Numbered from the stretch's first letter, positions 32,076 through 42,835 are shown. The stretch is 64,000 bases of DNA from Hawksworthiomyces lignivorus (GCA_002917075.1 NTMA01000096.1:92349-156348), one strand, 5' to 3'. The notes: a model not told the origin generated them from the sequence alone. Program-made: numbers and translations.

Positions 32076-34602
32076 CTATGTCATACAGTGTAACGTCTCC
32101 TCTTGCATGATGTCCACCCATGTGACCGTATCGCCGCGGTCTGCCTCTACTGCCGTGCGCTTGGCCTGCCACACGCGCTCGATAATACGCAGCGTCTCTT
32201 CAAAGCATGCCAGCCCGCTCCGCTGCCCGGCGATGTGGTACCAGTGCGTAAATGACGCCTGCAAATCGGCCGCCTCGGCCTCGCAGGCTGCGATGAAAGC
32301 CGGCCACAGTAGGCCAAATGACCCATATAACAGGTTCGGGTTAGCGCGCTCGTACAGAAACAGCCAGTCGCGCACCGCCTCCACTTTTGGCTGTAGCAAG
32401 GCCGCGTTGACGTCATAGATCCGTCGGAAGAAGTAGATGGACAGCGCATTCTGCATGCCTTCTAAGATATCGGGCAGCAGATTGAGGCTGTCAGCTAACG
32501 TGGTGACGGGTCGGCGCTTTAAGGTATCGATGGCGCGCTCTAGCGACCGCGCCTTGCGGGAAAAGTCGCGCAGGTTGTTGTCGCTGCCCTCACCGCGTTC
32601 GGCGAGATCTTTCTCGTTGCCCAGACGGATCACCTGCGACAGGTAAAAGAAAAAATCCTCGGGGATGCCAAAGATCTCTGGATACATGGTGTCGGCGAAG
32701 AGGCCCGGCAGCGCAATGTGCAGGTCGTTCTCGCCCTCCAGCTGCGTCTTGATCACGCCCATGGCCTGCGCAAGGTCGCTCCACTGCAGCAGCCGGAACG
32801 ACAAATTGTCCTTCATGTGGCCGATAAGGCCGCTCCACTCGACGGCGTGCCGAACCTGCTGGCGGTGGGTGCTCTCCAGCGCGGCAGGCCCAAGAAATGT
32901 GCTCTCGTGAAAGAGACGCATGTACACATAGCAGTGGTGCAGCAGGCGGACCTTGCGGGATTTGCGCCGGGCAAGGCCTTTGAGCCGCACTAGCTTCTCG
33001 GCCTCCAAGAGGAAGCCTTCCGTCTGTCGCCGCAGCCCTAGGAACACCGACACCTGGGCCATAGTGAGCAAGGCCATGAGCGTTTCCTTGTAGTCCATGG
33101 GCTGTTGTTGAGTGTTCTGATGGGACAAACGGTCTAATGATTTTTCTGTCTGCGGTGGATATGATTCCTCGAGAACCGTTCGCGCGTGCTGGCAGGCCAG
33201 ACGGTGAAAAGCGCGCGCTGGCTCCAGCCACACGTCTGACTTGGACACCGCGCCCAGCGTGAACGCGCTCACTGCTAGCGTGCCGTAGAACGTCGTCAGA
33301 CTGGCGACGCTGAGCGTCTCGCGCAGTGTAAATGCAGCCAGGCAGTTCTTGACGTGCGGTAGAAATATGGAATGCCACGGCGTGTTGTTGTGGCGAAAAG
33401 GCGACATAAACGCCACCACGCTCATGCCGTAATGCTTCAGCAGCGGAATGGCCTGCCGAAGCAGCGTCTGCTGCTGCTGCGAAGATGCAATGTGCAGCGT
33501 ATTGGCCGCGAATAGGGACGCCATACCGTAGTTCCCGCCGCCGTCCCCTTGCGGATGCTGCCGCAGCTGCGACTGTAGGTCGTCTTCTGGAATGTTGTAG
33601 CTAGCGATCTGTAGGCGCATCTCTTCTTCGTCGGCTGTGGCTGCGGCTATAGCAGCTAATGAAAGTTCAAAGTCCTGCGTCGATGTCTGCAAATCGAGCG
33701 CGAGATCGGTTGAATTCGCGTCCAACAGCGGCGCCATCAGAGCCGGGAGAGATCCCTCTGCTTCATCTGGTGGCGGTGGCGATGCTGCCATCTCTGGTGT
33801 GTCCTGCTCGATTTGTCCGCTCTGTTCGAATAGCGACTGGACCAAGTCTCTTGATATCGGCGTCAAGCCGTCTAGGGGATCGATCATGACAGCAGCATTC
33901 TCCACGAGATGCGAGCTATTATTGTTTGAACAGCCGATGCTGTCAGTTACACTGGCCACGTCCTGGCCCAAATAGCTTTCCAAGTCTATGAGGACGTAGC
34001 CGGAACTGGGTTTCTCGTGAGGGAGACTCTGTTCGGGAGATGCAGGTGACAGCTGATTCTGCTGCTGCATGGGGATATGGAACACGCCGAATGGCCCGTC
34101 GACGGCTGTCTCTGTCATCGTGGTCACCGATCCGGTGGCTTGCTGTTGAGCGTTGATCGTGGTGGCCAATTCTTCTCCATGTCTATCGAGCAGCATCAGA
34201 GTTCGTCCGACGACCTGTGGCGCTACGGTTTTTGTCAGCCATCGGCTCATGCGCCGCCGTTCAGCCTCCGTGAGCAGCGGCCGCCGGAATCGGAGCACCT
34301 GGTTGCTGCAATTTGAACCGTCGCCGTCAAAGCCGAAGAAGATATCTTTCTTGTAGCCGCCGCATGGGATACGCGCCTGTGTGCATTGTAAGCACACCGG
34401 CTGCCGCTCGTCACATTTGACATGTCTCTTCCGACACTGGTTGGACGTGCACAATTAGTCTGTCGTGTGCTGTAATACCCGACAGTCGTAGTCAGCAGAA
34501 AGGGGTCCACAAAAAACACACCGTGAAGCAGCCTCCAAAGGACCGCGAACGACTGATGCCTTCTCTGTATCTGCTACTGCTGCGGAGAGGAAGTGACGGC
34601 AT
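32076..34602 (-). CDS. Zn2Cys6 transcription factor (DNA-binding domain split by intron)
   Basis: Two exons, 34602-34522 and 34436-32076 (85-nt intron, GTGTGT donor, CCAG acceptor), encode 813 aa. The first exon supplies residues 1-27 ending FGGCFT; the second starts with the second zinc cysteine. The spliced cluster is C25, C28, C35, C42, C45 and C52, exactly canonical. The start lies just downstream of a 9-C run, so upstream in-frame codons are unreliable. The long middle region is typical of PF11951-type regulators in ascomycetes: LKHYGMSVVAFMSPFRHNNTP, LRETLSVASLTTFYG, and a C-terminal LLYGSFGLLWPAFIAACEAEA then FEETLRIIERVW are family-like. It is divergent from the amino-acid permease at 35239 (636 bp between starts), so regulation of uptake is a fair inference. 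Confidence 0.9.
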
Positions 34603-35238
34603 TGCTTCTGCCCCCCCCCGATAAGCCATCGCAACTGCAGACTCATAGGCAGCACCTATCTCTCTTGTTTTTGTTCTGTCGGTGCGTCCAGTGTCTCGGG
34701 CAAGAAGGCATCTCTCGCCGTGGTATTCCTCTTTGATGTCTTCGCATACGTATCGTTCTACCGTCTGATTTTCCAATTCCTGGTATCTCCAACTTTTGGT
34801 ATCATATGATCTCTCTCCAATGTGGAAGGCATTTGAGAGAGTCCTTGTCTTGACTTACGAATAGCAATGCGGGGGACTCTTCTCTGATAAAGCTATGTGG
34901 ACTAAGTGGGTCTACGATATGGGTTAACTTTCCTCATTCAATTTTCATGCCCCCTTCTCACTGGCATGCTTTCGGCAGGTCATCCCGAATCAGTGAACTC
35001 ACAACTAAGCTTATTTCAAGGCGGATAACACTTTCAGCTGTGAAATGCAGAACAGATATCGCAGTATCGACGTGAGAATGAGGCCATGCAAGTAAAGAGG
35101 AGGAGCAGAAAGATGGAATTGCTGTAAATGATAATAACGGGATGCCCCATCTTTTGGAATATTTTTCTCCTTTGTTGTCCGATTTATTAAAATAATTTCT
35201 CTCTTCGTTCTATTGCCCCTATACCGAAAGACCCCAAG
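34603..35238. promoter_or_regulatory. Divergent promoter: Zn2Cys6 regulator / amino-acid permease
   Basis: A 636-bp region between two diverging start codons. A nine-C run lies at 34611-34619. I cannot assign specific sites. Confidence 0.55.
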
Positions 35239-36915
35239 ATGGACGCCGAATATGCAGAAAAACACAGCCTTGGTGTTGAGCCTTCCAAGGTCGAAAGCTG
35301 CCATGCTGGCGAACAGCTGTCAATGGCGCCGGTGGACACTGCTGCAGGAGTCAAGCGGAAGATCAAGTCTCGCCATGCACAGATGATCGCCTTAGGAGGT
35401 GCCATTGGCACGTCGTTCTTTCTTGCCATAGGCCAAGCTCTGGCCACCAGCGGCCCGGCGCTTCTGTTCGTCGCTTACATCCTGACGTCCATTCTGGTCT
35501 ACTTTATGGTCACGTCTATCATCGAAATGGGCACCTTCTTGCCCGTTCCCGGCGCGTCTATGAACTACTTTGGCGAGCGCTACTTTTCAAAATCGCTTGG
35601 CTTCGCCATGGGCTGGCTTTATTTTTATTCTTACGGTGTTGTCGTTGCTTACGAGCTGACGGCGGCTAGCATTCTCATTGACTACTGGCCCAACAACGTT
35701 AACATTGCCGTGTGGATCACCGTCTTCGGTGTCATCGTCATCGCTCTCAACCTTTGCCCGGTCGGCATCTACGCTGAGACCGAGTTTTGGTTTGCTGGCA
35801 TAAAGGTCATTATGATTTTAGGCCTGCTGGTCGTCTCCATGGTCATTATGCTTGGCGGCGGTCCTACACACCAGCGTCTCGGCTTCCATTACTGGAAGGA
35901 CCCTGGCGCCGTTAAAGCTTATCTCATCAGTGGCCCTGGTGGCCAATTCACCGGTTTTTTGTATGTCTGGGTGTTCTCGGTTTTCTCCTTCAACTTCGGC
36001 CCTGAGCAACTTGTCGCTCAGTCTGGCGAGATGCAGCATCCCCGCAAGAACCTGCCTTCGGCGGCTCGCCGCTTTTTCTGGCGTATGATTATCTTTTATG
36101 CCATTGGCACGCTGTTCGTTGGCGTGATCTGCAGCTCGACCGCGCCGGGCCTGACTACCGGCTCTGGCAACGCCAACGCCTCGCCCTGGGTCATCGGCAT
36201 CCAGAATGCAGGCATCAAAGTGCTGCCATCCGTTATCAATGCTGGGATGCTCATTAGTGCTTGGTCCGCCGGAAATGCCTATCTCTTCATGGCGAGCCGC
36301 ACGCTCTACTCACTTGCCAAGGCCGGCAGTGCACCGAAGATCTTCACGCGCTGCAACCGCCATGGCTTGCCCTACTACGCCGTTCTCGTGTCCTGTCTCT
36401 TCGCGCCACTCGCTTATATGAACTGTGCACAGCAAGCGGGTGTCGTGTTTAACTGGTTCATCAACATGACTAACACTTGCGGTTACACATCATGGATCCT
36501 CAGCTCTATTATCTACTTACGCTTCCGAAAGGCTACTTTTCGCCAGAGCGTCTCTGTGCCGTTCCGCTCGAGGTTGCAGCCGTATGCATCATATGTATGC
36601 ATTTTCTTGTTCACAATCCTGCTGTTGTGTAATGGGTTCACAGTTTTCTACCCAGGTCAATGGTCTACTAGCAAATTCATCACTGCCTACATCGGAATCG
36701 CTGTCATTGTTGTCATATATGTTATACACAAGGCTACAGCTGGCTGGAAAGATCCTTGGTGGTTGAACGCCGACGAAATCGACCTCGTGACTGGCCTAGC
36801 GGAGGTAGAAGCGGATGATGCTCAGTGGAATGAATATGAAGAAGCCCGTGGCGAGAACTTACCAAAAAGTCTTCTTGCGAAGGTCTGGAGCAAGATCACA
36901 TTGCTCATGGGGTAG
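35239..36915 (+). CDS. Amino-acid permease (APC superfamily, AAP type)
   Basis: A single exon for 558 aa. The N-terminus (about 45 residues) is cytosolic and hydrophilic; then SRHAQMIALGGAIGTSFFLAIG starts helix 1 with the conserved glycine-rich unwound segment. Further hallmarks are EMGTFLPVPGASMNYFGERY, FSFNFGPEQLVAQSGEMQHPRKNLPSA and the C-terminal helices. Twelve hydrophobic segments are visible. Yeast AAPs are proton-coupled amino-acid importers in the plasma membrane. The substrate is not predictable. The head-to-head Zn2Cys6 gene may regulate it. A GABA- or choline-permease-like specificity is possible but less likely, given the PRKN motif. Confidence 0.94.
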   Translation: MDAEYAEKHSLGVEPSKVESCHAGEQLSMAPVDTAAGVKRKIKSRHAQMIALGGAIGTSFFLAIGQALATSGPALLFVAYILTSILVYFMVTSIIEMGTFLPVPGASMNYFGERYFSKSLGFAMGWLYFYSYGVVVAYELTAASILIDYWPNNVNIAVWITVFGVIVIALNLCPVGIYAETEFWFAGIKVIMILGLLVVSMVIMLGGGPTHQRLGFHYWKDPGAVKAYLISGPGGQFTGFLYVWVFSVFSFNFGPEQLVAQSGEMQHPRKNLPSAARRFFWRMIIFYAIGTLFVGVICSSTAPGLTTGSGNANASPWVIGIQNAGIKVLPSVINAGMLISAWSAGNAYLFMASRTLYSLAKAGSAPKIFTRCNRHGLPYYAVLVSCLFAPLAYMNCAQQAGVVFNWFINMTNTCGYTSWILSSIIYLRFRKATFRQSVSVPFRSRLQPYASYVCIFLFTILLLCNGFTVFYPGQWSTSKFITAYIGIAVIVVIYVIHKATAGWKDPWWLNADEIDLVTGLAEVEADDAQWNEYEEARGENLPKSLLAKVWSKITLLMG

Positions 36916-37419
36916 TAGATAGGTTTTGTACATAAAATATGAGATAAGCACGTTATAATCAATGTACAAAATTCAAGAAAACACGACTTTCATAGAAAAT
37001 CATGAAGTCAAGGATCAATTTAGCTTCAAGAGAAATTTGAAATTTCTTCGGTTTGAGGGCCCAAAAGAACAAAAGAAGAAGGTAAAAATCAGATAAGCCG
37101 GCCAGATAGAAAAGAAACCAAAGGAGCTAAATCGGATCCGAAGTGGAGAGAAGGTGGCAGAGAAGAGGAACGTGTAAGAGAGGAACATAAATAGCAGCTC
37201 GAAAGAGGAAAGACAGAGAGACGCACATGAGATCCAAATAGAAATGGGCTTGGAGGTCGGTCTCATTCAAGTGGGTGTTAGTGCTTAGATAATGGGTAGG
37301 ATAGGATTTATATATAAAGCCGATCACCCTGTCTCAAATAAGATTTAGACTTTAGCATTTCCCGCACTATTACGTTGCTCAAGTGCTGCTTTTTTTTGAA
37401 AATCACGAAGAAAGAAACC
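36916..37419. promoter_or_regulatory. Intergenic; purine-rich promoter of SDR with TATA box
   Basis: The first part is the permease 3' UTR. The rest is rich in GA and leads to a TATA box, TATATAAA, at 37311-37318, about 100 bp before the ATG at 37420. No gene is seen. Confidence 0.55.
37311..37318 (+). promoter_or_regulatory. TATA box of the SDR gene
   Basis: TATATAAA lies 102 bp upstream of the start codon at 37420, a typical distance. Confidence 0.6.
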
Positions 37420-38075
37420 ATGGAATCATTCGATGGTAAAGTAGTGCGTGTATATTTTACAGATTCTGTATCTCTTCCTCCACTTGCCTGCTAACAGTCT
37501 AGATTGCCATAACTGGCGCAGCCTCTGGTATAGGATTAGCAACGGCTCGGCTACTAGCCAAGCGAGGAGCCATTCTGTCGCTCGCCGATATTAATGAGGA
37601 TGCTCTGAAAACGGCAATTTCGTCTCTTGAAAGTAACACTCTTCAACAGAAGCAACACTGCCATATCTACACCCGCGTTGACGTCAGCCAATCCACAACT
37701 GTGGATGCTTGGATTGAAACTACAGTGCGCCAATTCGGCCACCTCGATGGAGCTGTCAATATGGCCGGCATCATTGCGCCCGCCAAGCCCATCACGGAAG
37801 TGTCAGACAGAGATTGGGACAAAACTATGGGCGTGAACTCGAATGGCGTTTTCTATTGTTTACGAGCGCAGTTAAAGGCAATCACAGCGTCTGCAAGCAA
37901 TAGGTGTGGAAGCATTGTCTCGGCGGCCAGTACATTCGGACAAATGGGGGCACCAGGCAATGCAGCATACTGTGCTAGCAAAGCTGGAGTTATCAATTTA
38001 TCGCGAACGGCGGCCAAAGAAAACCCTAGCATTAGGGTGAACTGTATTTCTCCAGGTGATGACTTCTCCGATTCT

Positions 38076-38112
<37 letters not shown>

Positions 38113-38325
38113 GCTGCATGCTGACGCCAGGACATAGGATCTGTCGATACACCCCTCTCGCAGGGTGAGGACCCCGAGGATGTAAAACGTGGCCTTCAGC
38201 GGACCGTGATGAAGCGGCGCGCTTCACCAGATGAGGTGGCTGCTGTGATTGCATTTCTGTTAAGTGACGAAGCCTCATTTGTGACGGGAGCCGTCTACAA
38301 TGTGGACGGTGGATGGATGTGTTAA
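37420..38325 (+). CDS. Short-chain dehydrogenase/reductase, classical type
   Basis: Three exons, 37420-37443, 37503-38055 and 38138-38325, encode 254 aa; introns are 59 and 82 nt. The first exon gives MESFDGKV and joins directly to [11 protein letters not shown], the cofactor-binding TGxxxGIG motif. The catalytic triad is S151, Y164 and K168 in SAASTF...YCASK, and the conserved asparagine-rich NMAG is present. The C-terminus [14 protein letters not shown] is the classical end. It should use NAD(P) to interconvert an alcohol and ketone; the substrate is unknown. The second intron contains a run of 34 T. The gene converges on another SDR with only 87 bp between stop codons and sits near a Baeyer-Villiger-type enzyme, so a ketone pathway is plausible. 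Confidence 0.92.
38078..38111 (+). repeat. T(34) homopolymer inside SDR intron 2
   Basis: A 34-base T run lies between donor and acceptor of an 82-nt intron. It forms an exceptionally long polypyrimidine tract but ends 26 bases before the acceptor. Its length may be imprecise, as homopolymers are error-prone. Confidence 0.75.
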
Positions 38326-38412
38326 TGCGTTTTAATAATATCAGTTATAATTTAGTATATGTTGGAGTGACGAAAACATCAATATAAGTTTGCTATCTAC
38401 TCCAATATCCCA

Positions 38413-39240
38413 TTACCTCTCCATGTATCCTCCGTCCACTAGAAGTCCAGTACCAGTCACAAAAGAACCTCGGCCGCCTGCTAGATATAGAACCCCATCT
38501 GAAATCTCCTGTGGTGTACCCATGCGCCCAATAGGCACAGCCGTGGCCACCCGCTCTTTCATAGCTTGCAAGATAAGCGGGTCTTTGGTCGTCAACGGTG
38601 TTTCTGTGTATCCGGGGCATACAGCATTGATGCGTAGGCCATCTTTTGCGTAATCTTCTGAGGCCGACCGCGTCAGACCTAGTACACCATGCTTACTAGC
38701 CGTATACGCCCCTGACATGGGCACGCCGGCTACGCCTTGGATGGAGCTAAAGAGTACAATGGACCCGCGCTGCAGCGGGCGGCCATCGATCGCCGAAAGG
38801 ATAGGTTCCTGCTTAAGCATTATCTGAGCGGCGGCTCGCATGATAAAGAAGGAGCCTGTTAAATTGATATCGAGAATGCGGCGCCAGTCTGCAGTCAAAG
38901 CAAAGGCGGCACCGCCCTTGTGTTTCATTGCAACACCAGCGGCATTAGCCACGTAGTCGATGCGGCCAAAGTCACTGGCGACAGCTTGCACGGCAGATTC
39001 AACAGCAGTCTCGTCCTGCACGTCGACAACATGAATGGCAATGCGGCAGTCGGGCCGCGATGTGCTGCGTACACGCTGAGCAAGACGATCTTGGATAGTT
39101 TTCTGCGTGACCAACAACCCCTCGCGGTTCACGTCAAACAAAGCCACGCCGGCCGAGCCCTCGTCGGCAAAGGCAATGGCACAGGCAGCACCGATGCCCG
39201 AACCGGCGCCTGTAACCAAGGCGTAACCAGGAACGTCCAT
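38413..39240 (-). CDS. Short-chain dehydrogenase/reductase
   Basis: A single exon for 275 aa. The cofactor motif TGAGSGIG is at residues 10-17, followed by an acidic ALFDVNR segment that favours NAD over NADP. NAAGVAM is the structural NNAG equivalent. The triad is S166, Y179 and K183 (FSSIQG...YTASK). The C-terminus ends with GLLVDGGY. It is an oxidoreductase acting on alcohols or ketones of unknown structure. It is divergent from the monooxygenase gene (644 bp between starts) and convergent with the first SDR. Together these three could oxidise a cyclic or aliphatic alcohol to a ketone and then an ester or lactone; this is inference. Confidence 0.93.
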   Translation of the reverse strand: MDVPGYALVTGAGSGIGAACAIAFADEGSAGVALFDVNREGLLVTQKTIQDRLAQRVRSTSRPDCRIAIHVVDVQDETAVESAVQAVASDFGRIDYVANAAGVAMKHKGGAAFALTADWRRILDINLTGSFFIMRAAAQIMLKQEPILSAIDGRPLQRGSIVLFSSIQGVAGVPMSGAYTASKHGVLGLTRSASEDYAKDGLRINAVCPGYTETPLTTKDPLILQAMKERVATAVPIGRMGTPQEISDGVLYLAGGRGSFVTGTGLLVDGGYMER

Positions 39241-39884
39241 GTTTTTGGATCGTAATTTCTGACGGCGAGAGACTTAGTCGATTCTTGACAGGGGAGAGAC
39301 GGTTGCTCAAAGTGGCTACGATGAGACGTGTTGCGTAGCCATACCGTGAATTTTCGTCTTACTATATCTACTATCCATGATAATTAGCTTTCTGAGACGG
39401 TTATTCTTTCCTTTCTTACATCTGAGATAAGTAAAGCGAAATAGGTAAGTTAAGCCAATTGTGGCCCACTTCTACACATCTCTATTTCTCCGCATTCCCA
39501 TTTCGACGGAAAAAGTTAAAATAGCTAATATCAGCATGGTGGTGTAACACTAGCCGGGAAAACTTTCCTGATACATCCCGTATCAGATCTTGGAAGGTTA
39601 AGGAGAAAATCGCCCTGCGGCCACAAGTGGTATACCACCTACAGACGTGGGAGAAAAGATCCGGCTGTTGCAAAAGTCAATAATCGTATGTTCTAGAATA
39701 TGATAATAGACTGATCACTCTTGGGCATTCAATGTCAATTGAAATATTAAGCTTGTGCATCAGTCGAAGCGAACTTGAGAAAAGATCCTCCAAGAACAAA
39801 ACCAAACCGAATAAAGGGAGCACAGAAAACTACCAAAATAGAGACAATTTAGAAAGTACTCAAAACAAGTACCTTTAAGGAAAC
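39241..39884. promoter_or_regulatory. Divergent promoter: SDR / monooxygenase
   Basis: A 644-bp head-to-head region. It is AT-rich close to the monooxygenase start. No motif is assigned. Confidence 0.55.
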
Positions 39885-41633
39885 ATGGGCTCAGTAGACG
39901 ACATTCCGTTCTATGACGTACTGGTAGTCGGAGCTGGCCTCTCGGGCCTTTGCGCACTTCACCACATCCGAGAGCGGTTCCCTAACTGGCGCGTCAGATG
40001 TTTTGAATCAGCTCCATCGGTCGGCGGCACATGGTGGTTCAACCGATACCCGGGCGCTCGCGTCGACTCTGAATCGATTGCCTACGCTTACTCTTTTGAT
40101 AAAGACGTTATTAAGGAATGGGACTGGACGGAGACTTTTGCATCGCAGCCTGAGATTATGCGCTATATTGATTTTGTTGCCGACAAGAACGATCTTAAAC
40201 AAGACATACAGTTCAATACGCGAATACAGAGCGCTGTGTGGCAAGAAGCTAATGTCAACACAAGCGACACCCACGACAAATGCTACAACCGGACATGGCT
40301 CGTGACCGACGATCAGGGACGTGTTACCTGCGCGCGCTTTCTAGTCACTTGCATCGGCTTTCTCTCGGCGCCAACGCCGCCGGCCATTGCTGGACTGGAC
40401 TTGTTTGCCGGTGACTCCTTCCACACATCGCGTTGGCCAGCTCATTTGCAAAATATTGAGGAAACGGGCGGTAATGCTTTAGCTGGCAAGCGCATTGGCG
40501 TCATCGGTACAGGAGCGTCTGGCATCCAGACTATCACGGCGCTGTCGAAGCTGCCCAGCATCCCTTCCATACATGTGTTCCAGCGCACTGCTAACTGGAC
40601 GGCACCGCTACGCAACGAGCCCATCTCGCGAGAGCGCATGGCGGAGATTCGAGCATCGTACGACGATGTGTTTGCGCTGTGTGAGACAACACCGGGTGGT
40701 TTCATCCATAAGCCTGACCCGCGGAAGACGTTTGATGTGAGCGAGGAAGACCGGCTCTCATTCTACGAGCAACGGTACAATGAGCCTGGGTTTGCCAAAT
40801 GGATTGGCTTGTTCAGTGACACATATACAAACCGTACTGCCAATGACCTGTACAGCCAATTCATAGCCGAAAAGATCCGGTCACGCGTCGATAATCCGGA
40901 GGTAGCCGAGAGCCTAATTCCGAAGGACCACGGAATTGGTACGCGCCGTATCCCACTCGAGAGTGGCTACTTTGAAGCCTACAATCGGCCGCATGTGCAT
41001 CTGGTAGACCTGCAGAAGACACCGTTGCGGAATGCCACGCCGCAAGGGCTAGTAACAGCCGATGGCACCGAGTATCCTCTGGATGTACTTATTTTTGCAA
41101 CAGGCTTCAACGCTATCACGGGTGCTTTTGCGGAAATAGAGTGGCATGGTGTAGATAACCGGCCGCTCTTCGGATATAGCGAAGGCGATGCACCTGGTGT
41201 TGCCAGCAAAAACAAAGCTGTAGCTGACGCCATCTGGATCGACCACAGGCCACGGACATTTATCGGTACCACAGTCCCGGATATGCCCAACTTGCTCATG
41301 GTCATGGGCCCGCACCAGCCGTTTGGAAATGGGACGCGGAACATTGAGCACTCTGTCGATCTAGTCTGCGACCTTCTACAACATTGCCATGACCATGGAT
41401 ACACACGAGTTGTGCCGACTGAAACCGCTGTTGACACCTGGACGCAACACGTCATCGATTGTAGCAAAGGCTCGCTCATCAACGAGATCGATAGCTGGAT
41501 GACCGGCGTCAACCGTAATGTCAAGGGCCGCATGGTGCGCAGCGTTGCGCGTTATGCTGGCAGTGCTGTGGATTTCCGCAAGCGTTGCAAGGCGATTCAG
41601 GACGCCGGCTGGGAAGGGCTTTCATTTCGATAG
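39885..41633 (+). CDS. Baeyer-Villiger-type flavin monooxygenase
   Basis: A single exon for 582 aa. The FAD-binding GAGLSG is at residues 16-21 and the NADPH-binding GTGASG at 208-213. Between them, FAGDSFHTSRWP (residues 174-185) matches the type I Baeyer-Villiger fingerprint FxGxxxHxxxW(P/D), with H180 and W184 in place. A conserved GGTWWFNRYPGARVDSES segment and a late MPNLLMVMGPHQPFGNG segment also fit the cyclohexanone/phenylacetone monooxygenase group. The reaction inserts oxygen next to a carbonyl, using NADPH and O2, making an ester or lactone. No membrane helix is obvious. It is close to two SDRs, but I see no dedicated lactonase next to it. Confidence 0.94.
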   Translation: MGSVDDIPFYDVLVVGAGLSGLCALHHIRERFPNWRVRCFESAPSVGGTWWFNRYPGARVDSESIAYAYSFDKDVIKEWDWTETFASQPEIMRYIDFVADKNDLKQDIQFNTRIQSAVWQEANVNTSDTHDKCYNRTWLVTDDQGRVTCARFLVTCIGFLSAPTPPAIAGLDLFAGDSFHTSRWPAHLQNIEETGGNALAGKRIGVIGTGASGIQTITALSKLPSIPSIHVFQRTANWTAPLRNEPISRERMAEIRASYDDVFALCETTPGGFIHKPDPRKTFDVSEEDRLSFYEQRYNEPGFAKWIGLFSDTYTNRTANDLYSQFIAEKIRSRVDNPEVAESLIPKDHGIGTRRIPLESGYFEAYNRPHVHLVDLQKTPLRNATPQGLVTADGTEYPLDVLIFATGFNAITGAFAEIEWHGVDNRPLFGYSEGDAPGVASKNKAVADAIWIDHRPRTFIGTTVPDMPNLLMVMGPHQPFGNGTRNIEHSVDLVCDLLQHCHDHGYTRVVPTETAVDTWTQHVIDCSKGSLINEIDSWMTGVNRNVKGRMVRSVARYAGSAVDFRKRCKAIQDAGWEGLSFR

Positions 41634-42752
41634 GAAGAGGCTGCAAATATGTGATGGGATACTGAAGATGATATGAACTTTCATATTTATTAGAAATTAT
41701 GATATAAACGGCAGGAGTTTTCATGCATTGAAACTATCATAACCAGACGTGTTATTTCAGCTTTTATCTGTGACATACGAAAGCTAAATCGTGACAAGCC
41801 CTTTTGTCTCAAATTTTGACAATATTGACGGGGATAAGTAATAATGGATCTCGCACAGAACTGGTAAGGGAAGCTGATGATGTGGGCCGAAGGAATCTCG
41901 GAAGACACGAGAAATTAGCCTTTCCTTTTTAAATGGGGACATCTAAGGCACAGCATATTACTATCATACATAAATTTTATTAAGTTGTGTTTCTATGAAA
42001 TAATGCCTGCACGTAATTTATTTGCAAGGCAACGGCCCAGCTACTTGCTTTGTTAATATATCTGTTCCAGTTTACTATCACTACCTCGTTAATAATCTAA
42101 ATTCTCATCCGTTGTGATTTTTTATTTTTTTATTTAATTGTCAGGGCAGTTGTTCGTAGGGCTGACTGCACGGAAGTCGAGCCATAAGCATTAAGCCTCA
42201 CAGTTATGTTAGAAGTACTTGCTAAACTCTATTTTCTGTGTCTTACTTTGCTCTTTTTTAGCATACCATTCCACAAATGCATAAAAACTGCAATAAATTA
42301 GTAAAATCCAAAAATATCTAATGTACTGCGCATTTTAAGCCACAAGCAATCGAATCAGACGAAAATCCTCTGGACAACGGGTTTTACGAGTATGCCAAGA
42401 TCGTCAAGGTGTTCCATAGTTAGCCAAGCCAGTTGTAACAGCTGACAATCTCCACAGAGGAATAAACTAAACCATAGTTGGTTAAGCGCTGACCTGGATT
42501 TGCCCAACATATGATGCTGATCTCCTGCCAGCTCATCAAAGCACGGAAATGTGTCCAATGAAAATCAGTGCCTGCAAACTTGAGCATGGCTGAAATGCAG
42601 CTCTCGGGCTAAGTCTCTTGCGCCGAAGAGAGCTGTTCTTCAACAAGTGCGTCGTACTCGTATGCGTATGTAAGCTGATGATCTTTTTTATTTTGATCCT
42701 CGCTGTAAGACACTAATTGGGGCTATGATTGTCTTCTGAGACCTCTTCATAT

Positions 42753-42812
42753 GTGCGCCCCATATGCAGTTTGTGCGTCCCATATGCAGTTTGTGCGCCC
42801 CATATGTAGTTT
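42753..42812 (+). repeat. Three tandem 20-bp repeats upstream of the laccase TATA box
   Basis: Three contiguous copies of GTGCGCCCCATATGCAGTTT (42753-42772, 42773-42792, 42793-42812) differ at only one base each in copies 2 and 3. Each carries CCCATATG. They stop about 16 bp before the TATATAA at 42829, so they may be promoter elements. Confidence 0.85.
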
Positions 42813-42828
42813 AAGGATATGCACAGAG

Positions 42829-42835
42829 TATATAA
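42829..42835 (+). promoter_or_regulatory. TATA box of the laccase-like gene
   Basis: TATATAA lies about 112 bp before the ATG at 42947, in the normal range, and directly after the 20-bp repeat block. Confidence 0.6.

Noticed and set aside
32590..33378. 262-codon frame on the same strand within the Zn2Cys6 gene
   Set aside because: It lies in an alternative frame of a GC-rich coding region and has no protein-like pattern; the 813-aa reading has the complete zinc cluster.
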